DNA of 64,000 bases from the NCBI RefSeq assembly GCF_030811685.1, contig NZ_JAUSRF010000012.1:124001-188000 (forward strand), written 5' to 3'. Both the position numbers and the translations under genes were made by a program. Within the stretch, counting starts at the first letter, position 1. Each line of letters begins with the position of its first letter. The notes under the pieces were generated by a model that had not been told where the DNA came from, made no database searches, and worked only from the letters and a program-made list of their open reading frames with translations. Shown here in pieces: positions 53,888 through 62,703 of the stretch. Origin of the DNA: Neorhizobium huautlense. Its GTDB lineage: Bacteria > Pseudomonadota > Alphaproteobacteria > Rhizobiales > Rhizobiaceae.

Positions 53888-54290
53888 GAACATCCATTGC
53901 TGCCGCGTAGTCCTGTGCTTGCGGACATGGTCATCGAAGCCATGCGAAAGGCGAGGGCGGCGGTAAAACTGTGGTTGATGTTTGTTACGCCGCCATGGGC
54001 GTGCGGGCAAGCCGCCAACGCGTCGCAGGCGAGCGCGAGGGATGGGGCGAGTGGCCGTCAGATCGGCCGGGTGGCCGGGGCGGCTGTTCCTGTAGCTTCC
54101 AGCGGGTTTTCCTCCACGCTCGCATCAGCGCTGTCCCGCAAAACCGGCGATACCGGCCAGCGCGCCTGCCGTGCCGCAGGTCGTGTCTGCCCCGTCATCG
54201 ACGGGCAGGACGAAGGGGCGGCAGCCAAGGCGGATGCCGCGCCCTGAGATGTTGAAAAACGCCTGCCTGCATCACTGCCGGGTGCGAAAA
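53888..54290. other. Gap of about 400 bp
   Basis: Between the truncated hemoglobin and the next minus-strand gene. Frames on both strands (for example 53971-54255 plus, 54058-54294 minus) are open but have no ribosome binding site or recognisable composition. I see no gene here. Confidence 0.6.
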
Positions 54291-54503
54291 TCATGCTGCA
54301 CCCATCACGTCGGCATTACGTTGAACATTTTGCACATCGGCGATAACGATATCGAGCCTTGCGCGCTCGATCTCTGCTTTCTGGATGCGTGCGGCGCTTT
54401 GCAGAAGCTGCACGAAGGCTGCCATCGGCACATTGTCGGCCTCAAGCAATTGCACGATCATCGGATCGCTGATGGCTTCGGTTATCGTCAGGTCTCTACT
54501 CAT
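54291..54503 (-). CDS. Small conserved hypothetical protein
   Basis: A 70-residue soluble helical protein starting MSRDLTITEAISDPMIVQLL, with a strong GGAGGAGCG ribosome binding site. This type of small protein (SRDLTxTExISDPxI) recurs in Rhizobiaceae; its function is not known. Residues 30-68 form a long amphipathic helix. Confidence 0.7.
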   Translation of the reverse strand: MSRDLTITEAISDPMIVQLLEADNVPMAAFVQLLQSAARIQKAEIERARLDIVIADVQNVQRNADVMGAA

Positions 54504-54724
54504 TCGCGCTCCTCCTTCGCTACCGAGCAGTCCGCTGAAATTGCGCTTATTTGATGTTTTCGACAAGCGCTTTTTAGCGAGGTTGAAAATACCATAATGG
54601 GTCAGTTCCTCGCCTTGATCTGCCGCAATGGCAGCCGAACCATCTGTAAAAATGTGGGCGCACTTCTTATATTGGCGAAGAAGGATCGCCCCATGAGCGA
54701 TCATACCAAACAAGGAGCCATGTC

Positions 54725-55237
54725 ATGACAACGGAACGTGCAGTGCTGGCCGGCGGCTGCTTCTGGGGAATGCAGGATCTCATCCGCAAGATGCCGGGCG
54801 TCTTGTCGACCCGCGTCGGTTACAGCGGCGGCGAGGTTGCGAACGCCACCTATCGCAATCACGGCAACCATGCCGAAGCGATCGAGATCATTTTTGATCC
54901 GGCCCGGCTGAGTTTTCGCGATGTGCTGGAGTTCTTTTTCCAGATCCACGACCCTTCGACGCCGAACCGCCAGGGCAATGACCTCGGGCCCAGCTATCGT
55001 TCGGCAATCTTTTATGTCGATGAAAACCAGAAACAGGTGGCGGAAGATACGATCGCCGATGTCGACGCCTCCGGTCTGTGGCCCGGCAAGGTGGTAACCG
55101 AGCTTGCGCCGGTTTCCGATTTCTGGGAGGCCGAACCGGAACATCAGGATTATCTGGAGCGTATTCCAAACGGCTATACCTGCCATTTCGTGCGGCCGAA
55201 CTGGAAACTGCCGCGCCGTCAGGTGCTGACGGCCTGA
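54725..55237 (+). CDS. msrA: Peptide-methionine (S)-S-oxide reductase MsrA
   Basis: A 170-residue MsrA with the catalytic GGCFWG motif (Cys12) and the [14 protein letters not shown] and [11 protein letters not shown] blocks. It repairs methionine S-sulfoxide in proteins. The C-terminal resolving-Cys region reads [13 protein letters not shown]. The ATG follows AAGGAG, and a terminator follows the gene. Confidence 0.96.
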   Translation: MTTERAVLAGGCFWGMQDLIRKMPGVLSTRVGYSGGEVANATYRNHGNHAEAIEIIFDPARLSFRDVLEFFFQIHDPSTPNRQGNDLGPSYRSAIFYVDENQKQVAEDTIADVDASGLWPGKVVTELAPVSDFWEAEPEHQDYLERIPNGYTCHFVRPNWKLPRRQVLTA

Positions 55238-55271
55238 TTTTCTCGGAGGATCCGTGAAGCGACGTCCATAG

Positions 55272-55306
55272 AGCGGTGCCTGCAAAGTGCAGGCGCCGCT
55301 TTTTTA
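55272..55306 (+). terminator. Terminator of msrA
   Basis: A stem of 12 bp with one mismatch (AGCGG-T-GCCTGCA with TGCAGGC-G-CCGCT) and an AAG loop, followed by six T. Strong Rho-independent signal 34 bp after msrA. Confidence 0.92.
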
Positions 55307-55628
55307 TTTGGCAGAAGGGGTGGCCAAGTAATGCGCAAGAAAAAAGGCCGGGCGAAACTCGCACCGACCTTCCTCACTCCATCTCTACGACACTGCCAGT
55401 ACATCCGTGGTCAGGCGGAGATGAATTCTTGTATGGACACAATATGGATGTGCTTTGTGAAAGTTTCAAGACGCATTCGCGAAAAAGCAGTGGCACTGTG
55501 CCGGCAAGATTGTGGCGGTGGTCTTTTCCATGCCCGTGGCGCAGATCTTTTGCGCGGGTCCGGCATTGTCGGACTGGGGCGGGCCGGATGGGGGCCTGTG
55601 GCGCTCGATCCGGTCGATCGCCCTGTGT
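55307..55628. other. Gene-free stretch between two plus-strand terminators
   Basis: About 320 bp bounded by the msrA terminator and another plus-strand terminator at 55629-55663. Open frames exist but no reading frame has a ribosome binding site or recognisable protein. A small RNA ending at 55663 is possible. Confidence 0.45.
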
Positions 55629-55663
55629 GCCGTGAGAGGCGAAAACCTTCGCCTCCGGCTTTT
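55629..55663 (+). terminator. Terminator-like hairpin in a gene-free region
   Basis: Outer stem GCCG/CGGC and inner stem GAGGCGAA/TTCGCCTC with an AACC loop, followed by TTTT. No annotated plus-strand gene ends here, so the transcript it would end is unknown. Confidence 0.65.
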
Positions 55664-55695
55664 ACAGCATATTTATGCGCAAGCCGAAGATCGGC

Positions 55696-55839
55696 TTAGC
55701 GGCCGGCACCGAGAACGGCGGCGCGGATGGTCGAGCGGGAAATGCCGAGATCGTGCAGGGCGCGGTCGTCAAGCTGGTCCAGTTCGCGCATGGCGCGGCG
55801 GTTGGCGGCGTAATTCTTCAGTTTTTCAGCGATACGCAT
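55696..55839 (-). CDS. DUF1127 small Arg-rich protein
   Basis: A 47-residue protein: MRIAEKLKNYAANRRAMREL then DQLDDRALHDLGISRSTIRA. The LDDRxLxDLGIxRS pattern is diagnostic of DUF1127 (YjiS-like), small RNA- or stress-related proteins in alphaproteobacteria. The ATG follows AAAGGAGAG. The stop codon sits inside a small hairpin (AAGCCGA/TCGGCTT, 55681-55697). Confidence 0.88.
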   Translation of the reverse strand: MRIAEKLKNYAANRRAMRELDQLDDRALHDLGISRSTIRAAVLGAGR

Positions 55840-55865
55840 GTGTTTCTCTCCTTTGTTCGATGCAC

Positions 55866-55871
55866 ATTATA
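55866..55871 (-). promoter_or_regulatory. -10 element of the DUF1127 gene
   Basis: A perfect TATAAT on the minus strand, 26 bp before the DUF1127 start. The -35 region is weak (CAAAAC at 17 bp), so activation or an alternative sigma factor is possible. Confidence 0.4.
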
Positions 55872-55958
55872 TAATCGGTTTAATGCCGGTTTTGTATGCA
55901 TTTGAAAGCAATGGAGGCATGCATCTGCTGCGTGACTGTGCCGATGGCTATGCATTTA

Positions 55959-56261
55959 TCAATCGTCTCGGCTGAAGGGGATGCGCACGATGCGGCGACT
56001 GACCAGAAGCAGGCTGCGATCCGGCTGGATCACGTAACGTTCGATGACGCGATAGCCGAACTGATTGTCGAACTCGTGGGAAAAACTACTGCCGATCGGC
56101 GACTTGGTGAGTTTCGTGCGCGGCTGGCCGCCATAGGTGATGCTGCCGGGAATGGGCTGTATGCCGGGGCCGATATCGAAACGGCGCATGCCGGGGTCTG
56201 ACGGGGCGGTGCAGCCTGCGAGCAGAAGGGCGACTGTGGCACAGAGGATGGGCTTGTTCAT
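55959..56261 (-). CDS. Small lipoprotein, hypothetical
   Basis: A 100-residue protein with a lipoprotein signal peptide, MNKPILCATVALLLAGC, lipobox LAGC. The mature part is short, with Arg/Ile-rich strands at the C terminus (IQPDRSLLLVSRRIVRIPFS). The ATG at 56261 has AAGGA upstream. No family recognised; it would sit in the outer or inner membrane facing the periplasm. Confidence 0.7.
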   Translation of the reverse strand: MNKPILCATVALLLAGCTAPSDPGMRRFDIGPGIQPIPGSITYGGQPRTKLTKSPIGSSFSHEFDNQFGYRVIERYVIQPDRSLLLVSRRIVRIPFSRDD

Positions 56262-56563
56262 GGACGTGTCCTTGCCGGAACAGATGTGATGCAAGGGTAT
56301 TTGGCGTTTTGGGTGGGGATGGCAAGGTGATCCTGTTCTGACGTAACGGCGCGGCCCGCGCTGGGCGCGGAATGCCATGCTGTTACGGTCGAGGCGGTGC
56401 AGCATGCTCCGGCCTTAAGTGGTAGCTCCGAACGACAGGCATATTCAGCCGTATTGTCGTCACAGGACGGTCACCCAGAACCTGACAAATTATAGAATTG
56501 TGCAGCAAATGGAACCGGATAGGCGTCGCTTTCGTTTGTGTATCCGATAATGAGGATACAGCC
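56262..56563. other. Intergenic stretch of 302 bp
   Basis: Divergent space between the lipoprotein gene and the next plus-strand gene. I see only scattered short inverted repeats and no gene; it should contain both promoters. Confidence 0.6.
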
Positions 56564-56839
56564 ATGACGACGCTTTTCGCCTACGAGATCAGCCCCATCT
56601 CAAACCCTGACCGTCTCTATTTTACCGCGACGCTGGACGAGTGCCGTAAAGCCGCAAGGCAGCAACGATCCGAACTGCGGTCCGACCCGGATTATGGCGA
56701 GATTGATCCGATGCCGATCTACCGCGTTGATATGGAAATCCCCGACCTCAAAACGCTGCTGAACGGGCTGAACAATAGCGATGATTTGACCAAAGCCATC
56801 ATCACCGATCGCAATCTTGTCGAGACGGTCAGCGACTGA
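56564..56839 (+). CDS. Small conserved hypothetical protein
   Basis: A 91-residue soluble acidic protein (MTTLFAYEISPISNPDRLYF, DPMPIYRVDMEIPDLKTLLN). The ATG has TGAGGATAC upstream. No membrane segment or known motif. It stands alone. Confidence 0.65.
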   Translation: MTTLFAYEISPISNPDRLYFTATLDECRKAARQQRSELRSDPDYGEIDPMPIYRVDMEIPDLKTLLNGLNNSDDLTKAIITDRNLVETVSD

Positions 56840-57003
56840 GCGCTCAATATTGGACCGCTCGGGAGCCTGTCGGCGCCATTGTCGAGCGATATCTTTCGAT
56901 GCGTGTCCGAGCGTAGAAGCCCGGTAAACAATATTTTCAGCCGGACGCAACTTTCCGGATTCTTTCGCATTGTGTGCCTGTTCCTGGTTAATGGGGTGGG
57001 GCA

Positions 57004-57087
57004 ATGCGGACGATTTTCAAGCTGGAAATGTTTGGCTGGATGGCCATGGCGGCGTTTGTCGCATTGTGTCTTTTCCTGCCGGCGTGA
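57004..57087 (+). CDS. Possible 27-residue membrane peptide
   Basis: MRTIFKLEMFGWMAMAAFVA followed by LCLFLPA is a single predicted membrane helix. GGGGTGGGG lies just before the ATG as a purine-rich ribosome binding site. It is in a 317-bp stretch (56840-57156) otherwise without genes. Small membrane proteins of this type are often real but unannotated; evidence is the start context and hydrophobicity only. Confidence 0.4.
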   Translation: MRTIFKLEMFGWMAMAAFVALCLFLPA

Positions 57088-57156
57088 AAAGACAGTGGGC
57101 GGGAGATCAGGGGCGCCAATCGCGCTTCAAAAAGCTGCAGATTTTTTCTTTGTAAA

Positions 57157-57233
57157 TGGCGCACCCGACAGGATTCGAACCTGTGACCTTTGGAATCGGA
57201 ATCCAACACTCTATCCAGCTGAGCTACGGGTGC
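57157..57233 (-). tRNA. tRNA-Arg (anticodon CCG)
   Basis: A 77-nt cloverleaf on the minus strand: acceptor GCACCCG paired near the 3' end, D arm TAGCTCAGCTGGATAGAG, anticodon stem TTGGA/TCCAA with loop TTCCGAT (anticodon CCG, reading CGG), T arm with GGTTCGAATCC, and an encoded CCA end. It decodes a minor or moderate Arg codon. Confidence 0.95.
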
Positions 57234-57474
57234 TAACCGTGCCGGCGATGACTCGCCGGTGACCGATGATTGGTTCTTAGCCTAGCTCGGCTAAGGCTTC
57301 AATGCCAATCGCGTCGCCGATGACGGAAAAATCATTGTGCTTTGAACTTCTTGCCCCTTAAGGGTGGCTACGCGGCAGGATGTGATCCATTCGTGGTGTC
57401 ATCTTGCATTTTTGCGCGCCAACCGGGATACGGGGGCAAGAGCCGCAGATTTTTGCGGGAGGAGAAAAGCCGAT

Positions 57475-57657
57475 ATGATCGATCCCAATCATCCATTCTA
57501 TGATGAACTCTGGCGCCGCGTGCTAATTGTCGCCGTGTGTTTTGTCTGGGTCGGCATCGAGCTTTATACCGGCAATCCGACATGGGCTGCCATCGTTGCA
57601 TTCGTCGGCGTGTTTGCCGCCTACAAGCTTTTTTGGGAACGGAAAAAGCCGGAGTAA
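57475..57657 (+). CDS. Small two-helix membrane protein (DUF3329-like)
   Basis: A 60-residue protein, MIDPNHPFYDELWRRVLIVA, with two membrane helices and a basic end (FWERKKPE). It resembles small rhizobial proteins annotated as DUF3329. The ATG has GGGAGGAG upstream. Function unknown. Confidence 0.7.
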   Translation: MIDPNHPFYDELWRRVLIVAVCFVWVGIELYTGNPTWAAIVAFVGVFAAYKLFWERKKPE

Positions 57658-57697
57658 GACGCCGGGCATTCTATCTGCCGCTTTGCCGCATTCGTCC

Positions 57698-58180
57698 TCA
57701 GCCAAAAGCCGCCAGTGCCCGGTCTATCAGCAGGTTCGCCGTCTTCATCCGTATCGTGGCATTCTCGCGGAATTGTGGGGCGACCCGGTCCGGGTGGTTA
57801 AGCTTGGCGAATTGCCGGCGTTTTTCGTTCAGTGCCGCCTCGCTGTCTTTCTGCGAGATCGCCAGTTCCTCGGCAATTTCGGCCTCGGCCAGGCGCGCCA
57901 GATGCGGCGGCATGACGGGCGTTTCGTCTGCTGTCTGCACTGCAGCTTCGCTGGGAGCCGCTTCGGTGGCGGGTTGTTGCTCCAGCCAGTCGGCGAGATG
58001 GTCGAAATAGGCGCCGGTATCGACTTCTGCCGCCGCGGGCTTTCCTTCGGGCGTGACAAAACCGGCGCCAAGCCCGCGGATGCGGAAATCCGCGCCTTTC
58101 GGTACCGCCTCTTCAGCTTCCTGTTTTTCGTCCTCCAGCCGGGTCAGAACCGACTGGAAAATGGATTGCCCTAACAGCAT
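57698..58180 (-). CDS. Hypothetical protein with J-domain-like C terminus
   Basis: A 160-residue acidic protein. The last 45 residues (EKRRQFAKLNHPDRVAPQFR ... RMKTANLLIDRAL) contain an HPD tripeptide in the right helical context for a degenerate J domain, which would contact an Hsp70. The N-terminal part is unstructured, rich in Ala/Glu/Pro. No DnaJ zinc region. Confidence 0.65.
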   Translation of the reverse strand: MLLGQSIFQSVLTRLEDEKQEAEEAVPKGADFRIRGLGAGFVTPEGKPAAAEVDTGAYFDHLADWLEQQPATEAAPSEAAVQTADETPVMPPHLARLAEAEIAEELAISQKDSEAALNEKRRQFAKLNHPDRVAPQFRENATIRMKTANLLIDRALAAFG

Positions 58181-58246
58181 GCGCGCTCCGTTTCCGAAAC
58201 GGCATTCAACCAGTCGGAGATGGAGCCGGGCTTGCGGGCGGGCCGA

Positions 58247-59089
58247 TCAGGATTGCGTCTGGCTTTGTCCGTTCTGGCTCTGCGTCTGCGTGTGGTCGCC
58301 CTCCACCGTCAGCGATACTTTCAGGTCCTCGCCGGCCGAGCCTAAGCGCATGCCGGAGATGGGCGCGGCATCGGCATAATCCAGTCCGCAGGCGATGCGC
58401 ACATAACGTGTGTCCGGGCAGATATTGTTGGCGGCATCGAAGCCCACCCAGCCGAGACCGGGCAGATGCACTTCGCCCCAGGCATGGGTCGCTACCTGTT
58501 CCGTCTGGCCTTCCATCAGGAGATAACCGGAGACATAACGGGCGGGGATATCAGCCAGGCGGGCGGCGGTGATGAAGATGTGGGCGTGATCCTGGCAGAC
58601 GCCCGTTTTCGCTTCCAGCGCCTGTTCGGCGGTGGTTTCGGTGTCGGTGCTGCCGGGTGTGTAGGCGACGGTTGCGTGGATCGCCTCCATCAGCGCATGC
58701 ATTTTTGCGAGCGTGTTGTCGCCGGTGAGGCTACGGGCCAGCTCGCGGGTCAGCTTGCCGGGTTTGGTGCGATCCGTTTCGCGCAGGAAAAGCCAGAGCG
58801 GGCAAAAGCCCTGATGCGGGCCAAAGACGCCCGCCTTGTCGGATGTCTCGACCTCGCCCGACGCGATAATGCGGATCGTATGGGCCTCGCCTTCGGTGGA
58901 GACGAGTTCGGTGCGGTTGCCGTATTGGTCGGCATACCCGGCTTCCACGGATGCGCCTTCGACAGTGATCTGCCATGAGAGCACTTTCTGGGCCGGTGTA
59001 TCTACCGGGGTCAGCCGCAGGCGCTGCAACGAATAGGGCACCGGGGCATCATAGAGATATTCGGTCGTGTGGGTGATCTTCAGGCGCAT
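58247..59089 (-). CDS. Transglutaminase-like domain protein
   Basis: A 280-residue protein with an N-terminal beta-sandwich region (MRLKITHTTEYLYDAPVPYS) and a transglutaminase-like cysteine-peptidase core: Cys in TGVCQDHAHIFITAARL, His in THAWGEVHLPGLGWVGFDA, then Asp. It is in one operon with the alpha-E and ATP-grasp genes. The set is thought to build or remodel peptide-like linkages; the substrate is unknown. The ATG at 59089 is chosen, two codons after another ATG. Confidence 0.9.
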   Translation of the reverse strand: MRLKITHTTEYLYDAPVPYSLQRLRLTPVDTPAQKVLSWQITVEGASVEAGYADQYGNRTELVSTEGEAHTIRIIASGEVETSDKAGVFGPHQGFCPLWLFLRETDRTKPGKLTRELARSLTGDNTLAKMHALMEAIHATVAYTPGSTDTETTAEQALEAKTGVCQDHAHIFITAARLADIPARYVSGYLLMEGQTEQVATHAWGEVHLPGLGWVGFDAANNICPDTRYVRIACGLDYADAAPISGMRLGSAGEDLKVSLTVEGDHTQTQSQNGQSQTQS

Positions 59090-59107
59090 CGGCAAATACT
59101 CTCCGGC

Positions 59108-60049
59108 TCACTGATAGAAACGATAGCCGTCGGAAATCTCGGCGCTCAACTGACTATTGCGGGAAACGAAATCCTCGAGGAACTCATGCAGGCCCTGATC
59201 CATGATCTCGGCGACCGTGCTCTGTTTCAGCGTCTTGCGGATAGCGTCGGCTGTCTCATGAGCCTTTATACGCCCGCCATAATCCTCGGCGAGATAACCG
59301 AGATTGCTGACGATCTTCTCGTAACAATAGGCGAGCGAACGCGGCATCTGCACCTGCAGGATCAGGAAATCGGCGATATTGGCCGATTGGTAATCGCCAT
59401 CATAAACCCAGCCATAGGAGCGGTGGGCGGAGACCGAGCGCAGGATCGATTCCCACTGCATGTTGTCGAGTGCCGAACCGACCTGGCTGACGGAAGGGAG
59501 AAGCACGTAATATTTAACGTCGAGAATGCGGCTGGTATTGTCCGCCCGCTCGATGAACGTGCCGATGCGTGAAAAATTATAGAGGTCGTTCCTGAGCATC
59601 GAACCGTGGAAGGCGCCGCGGATGAGGCCGCAACGGTGCTTGATCACGCCGATCAGTTCCGGAAGGTCAGCGGGTTTCAGTTTTTTCGAAAGCCGTGCCT
59701 TGAGGTCGATCCATGCCTCGTTGGTGGCTTCCCAGGTTTCGCGTGTCAGCGCCGTGCGCACCATGCGGGCATTGTTGCGGCCCGCCTCGATGCAGGACAT
59801 CACGCTCGACAGGTTGGCGCTGTCGCGCAGCAGGTAATCGATGGCGTCTGCCGCCGTCAGCGTGTCGTGAACCTCGGAATAGGCTTCGCGCACGCCGGCA
59901 CTTTCCAGCACGCCGTGCCAGTCTTCATCCGAATAACCGACGCGGGTGAGCGAGACGCGCAGACCGGCATCCACGAGACGGGCGATGTTTTCGGCGCGCT
60001 CGATGTAACGAAACATCCAGTAGAGGCCGTTAGCAGTTCTTCCCAGCAT
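59108..60049 (-). CDS. Alpha-E domain protein (DUF403)
   Basis: A 313-residue all-helical protein starting MLGRTANGLYWMFRYIERAE, the typical start of the alpha-E superfamily (DUF403). Its Glu-rich helices are predicted to act with the ATP-grasp protein. It begins 9 bp after the ATP-grasp gene and ends 18 bp before the transglutaminase start. Confidence 0.94.
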   Translation of the reverse strand: MLGRTANGLYWMFRYIERAENIARLVDAGLRVSLTRVGYSDEDWHGVLESAGVREAYSEVHDTLTAADAIDYLLRDSANLSSVMSCIEAGRNNARMVRTALTRETWEATNEAWIDLKARLSKKLKPADLPELIGVIKHRCGLIRGAFHGSMLRNDLYNFSRIGTFIERADNTSRILDVKYYVLLPSVSQVGSALDNMQWESILRSVSAHRSYGWVYDGDYQSANIADFLILQVQMPRSLAYCYEKIVSNLGYLAEDYGGRIKAHETADAIRKTLKQSTVAEIMDQGLHEFLEDFVSRNSQLSAEISDGYRFYQ

Positions 60050-60058
60050 GTTACGCCC

Positions 60059-61468
60059 TCAATCTTCCAGAACCCAAGTGTCCTTGGTGCCGCCACCCTG
60101 GCTGGAATTGACCACCAGCGATCCCTGTTTCAGGGCAACGCGGGTCAGCCCGCCGGGAATGATTTTCACCTTGTCGGACACGAGAACATAGGGGCGCAGA
60201 TCGACGTGGCGGGGCGCGATGCCCTTGTTGACGAAGATCGGCACGGTTGAAAGGGCGAGTGTCGGCTGGGCGATGTAATTGCCGGGTTTTGCGCGTAGCT
60301 TGTCGGCAAAATCGGCGCGTTCCTTTTTGGTCGCGGTCGGGCCGACCAGCATGCCGTAACCGCCCGAGCCATGCACTTCCTTGATGACGAGATCGGCAAT
60401 GTTGTCGAGCACGTATTTGAGGCTATCGGGCTCCGAACAGCGCCATGTCGGCACGTTTTCGAGAAGCGCCTTGCGGCCGGTATAGAACTCGACGATTTCC
60501 GGCATGTAGGAATAGATCGCCTTGTCATCGGAAATGCCGGTGCCGGGTGCATTGGCGATGGTGATGTTGCCGGAGCGGTAGACATCCATGATGCCGGGAA
60601 TGCCGAGCGCTGAATCCGGGCGGAAGGTGAGGGGGTCGAGAAAATCGTCATCGACGCGGCGGTAAAGCACGTCGATTGCCTCGTAACCGCGCGTCGTGCG
60701 CATCTTCACCTTGCCGTCGATGACGCGCAGGTCCGATCCTTCCACCAGTTCGACGCCCATCTGGTCGGCGAGGAAGGAATGTTCGTAATAAGCGGAATTG
60801 TAGATGCCCGGCGTCAGCACCGCGACGCGTGGCCGGCCCTTGCAGCCGGCTGGCGCCAGCGAGGCGAGCGACTGGCGCAGCAGGCGCGGGTAATCTTCCA
60901 CGCGCTGTACCTTGTTGAGCGAAAACAGTTCCGGGAACATCTGCATCATCGTCTCGCGGTTCTCCAGCATGTAGGAGACGCCGGAGGGCGTGCGGGCATT
61001 GTCTTCCAGAACGTAGAACTGGTCCTCGCCAGTGCGCACGATATCGGTGCCGACGATATGGGTATAGACGCCGCCCGGCGGGCGAAAACCGATCATTTCC
61101 GGCAGGAAGGCAACGTTCTTTTCGATCAGTTCGCGCGGAATGCGGCCGGCGCGGATGATCTCCTGCTTGTGATAAATGTCCTCGAGAAAGGCGTTGAGCG
61201 CCAGCACGCGCTGCTCGATGCCCTGCGCCAGCTTGCGCCATTCGCGCGCGGCGATGATGCGCGGGATGATATCGAAGGGGATCAGTTTTTCCGAACTGTC
61301 GGCATGACCATAAACGGCAAAAGTAATGCCGGTCCTTCGAAAGATGTTTTCGGCATCGCGGGTTTTCTGGATCAGGTGCGCCGGATCCTGGCTCGAATAC
61401 CACTCATGATAGGTCTGGTAGGGCGACCGCGGAAGATCTTCCGCAGTTAACATTTCATCAAATGCCAA
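60059..61468 (-). CDS. Circularly permuted ATP-grasp protein
   Basis: A 469-residue enzyme of the circularly permuted ATP-grasp type (DUF404/DUF407): YHEWYSSQDPAHLIQKTRDA, IPRELIEKNVAFLPEMIGFRP, VLEDNARTPSGVSYMLENR, and the glycine-rich KEVHGSGGYGMLVGP. It probably ligates a carboxylate to an amine with ATP. The TTG at 61468 (LAFDEMLT) with AAGGGGA upstream gives the usual N terminus; the ATG at 61450 is an alternative. First gene of the three-gene operon. Confidence 0.92.
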   Translation of the reverse strand: MAFDEMLTAEDLPRSPYQTYHEWYSSQDPAHLIQKTRDAENIFRRTGITFAVYGHADSSEKLIPFDIIPRIIAAREWRKLAQGIEQRVLALNAFLEDIYHKQEIIRAGRIPRELIEKNVAFLPEMIGFRPPGGVYTHIVGTDIVRTGEDQFYVLEDNARTPSGVSYMLENRETMMQMFPELFSLNKVQRVEDYPRLLRQSLASLAPAGCKGRPRVAVLTPGIYNSAYYEHSFLADQMGVELVEGSDLRVIDGKVKMRTTRGYEAIDVLYRRVDDDFLDPLTFRPDSALGIPGIMDVYRSGNITIANAPGTGISDDKAIYSYMPEIVEFYTGRKALLENVPTWRCSEPDSLKYVLDNIADLVIKEVHGSGGYGMLVGPTATKKERADFADKLRAKPGNYIAQPTLALSTVPIFVNKGIAPRHVDLRPYVLVSDKVKIIPGGLTRVALKQGSLVVNSSQGGGTKDTWVLED

Positions 61469-61797
61469 TGGCGCGTTCCCCTTTTTTGACCATAAGAATA
61501 CAAGCATCGGGGCTTTGCAAGCAGGATGCACATTTCGCGCGCAGATTTTGTTCTTGCTCCAAAACTGCTGATTTTGCAGGCTTTGTGCCGAGAATGGAGG
61601 CAGGCGCAGGGCAGTGAAGAAAAAGCTTGCCGGCGATGTGGTTGGTGCTGTGTTTTAGCGGTTCGTCATGCCCGGATTTTGAGCATTACATCCGGCGTTG
61701 AGCCACGCTGATCACAGGGATCAATTTTTCTCCTTTGACGGAGAGGTTGCGCCGGTCTTAGAGCATCCCACTTCGTTCACAAAAACCGGATCCGTTC
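61469..61797. other. Divergent intergenic region of 329 bp
   Basis: Between the ATP-grasp operon and the DMT transporter gene. No gene, repeat or clear operator seen; it should hold promoters for both directions. Confidence 0.6.
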
Positions 61798-62703
61798 ATG
61801 CTCGACCGTCTGGCTCCGGCCGTTTTCGTCTTCCTGTGGTCCACGGGCTGGATCGTTGCCAAATATGCGGCGGTTCATGCGGATCCGATCACCTTTCTTG
61901 CCGCACGTCACGCACTGGCAGCGATCGCCTTTGCCGGTGTGGCATTGGCCATGGGGGCGGCCTGGCCGAAAACCGGACAGCAGCTGGGGCGGACGCTGTT
62001 TTCCGGCATCTTTCTGCACGGGCTTTATCTCGCGGGGCTGTGGTACGCGATCGGGCAGGGCGTGCCGGCCGGATTGTCAGGCGTCATCGCGGGTCTTCAG
62101 CCGCTTCTGACCGCCATGCTGGCGCCGCTGTTCTTGAGCGAGCGGTTGGGAGGTGTGCAGAAAATCGGCCTCGGCCTCGGTTTCGCAGGCATCCTTATCG
62201 CCATCGCGCCCCAGTTTCTTGATGTCGCCGAACACGGATTGTCCGGTCTGGCGCTGCCGGTGCTGATCAATCTGGTCGCGATGTTTTCCGTCACCTATGG
62301 CACGCTCTACCAGAAGCGTCATCTGCAGGAGGGTGATCTTCTTTCCATTGCCTGCCTGCAATATGTCGGCGCCTTATTGGTCACGATACCGCTGGCGCTG
62401 CTTCTGGAAGACCTGCGTTTCGACTGGACCATGCAGGCGATCGCCGCAATGGTCTGGTCGGTCATCGGACTATCCATGGGGGCGGTGGGGCTGCTGCTTT
62501 ATCTCATCCGTCGCGGTCAGGTGTCGCGGGCCGCGTCGCTCATCTATCTCATGCCGCCGACGGTGGCGATCGAAGCCGCCATCCTGTTCGGCGAGCCGCT
62601 GACGGCGCCGATGGTGATCGGCACGATCGTCGTCGTTGCCGGTGTGTGGATGGTCAACCGCAAGAGGGCAAAAGGTGAGGCGCGGCCGGCCGCTGCTCAG
62701 TAG
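61798..62703 (+). CDS. DMT superfamily transporter (EamA type)
   Basis: A 301-residue permease with ten membrane helices and two EamA repeats (starts MLDRLAPAVFVFLWSTGWIV; second repeat near VLINLVAMFSVTYGTLYQKR). It exports or takes up small metabolites; substrate not predictable. The short charged C terminus overlaps the convergent YcxB-like gene by 7 bp. Confidence 0.92.
   Translation: MLDRLAPAVFVFLWSTGWIVAKYAAVHADPITFLAARHALAAIAFAGVALAMGAAWPKTGQQLGRTLFSGIFLHGLYLAGLWYAIGQGVPAGLSGVIAGLQPLLTAMLAPLFLSERLGGVQKIGLGLGFAGILIAIAPQFLDVAEHGLSGLALPVLINLVAMFSVTYGTLYQKRHLQEGDLLSIACLQYVGALLVTIPLALLLEDLRFDWTMQAIAAMVWSVIGLSMGAVGLLLYLIRRGQVSRAASLIYLMPPTVAIEAAILFGEPLTAPMVIGTIVVVAGVWMVNRKRAKGEARPAAAQ

Noticed and set aside
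54058..54294. A 78-residue minus-strand frame between the small conserved gene and the truncated hemoglobin
   Set aside because: Ser/Ala/Pro-rich with no start signal; overlaps the end of the gene at 54291 and looks like random open frame.
56030..56045. ACGTAACGTTCG inside the lipoprotein gene as a LacI operator
   Set aside because: Only the central AACGTT is shared, it lies within coding sequence, and symmetry is absent.
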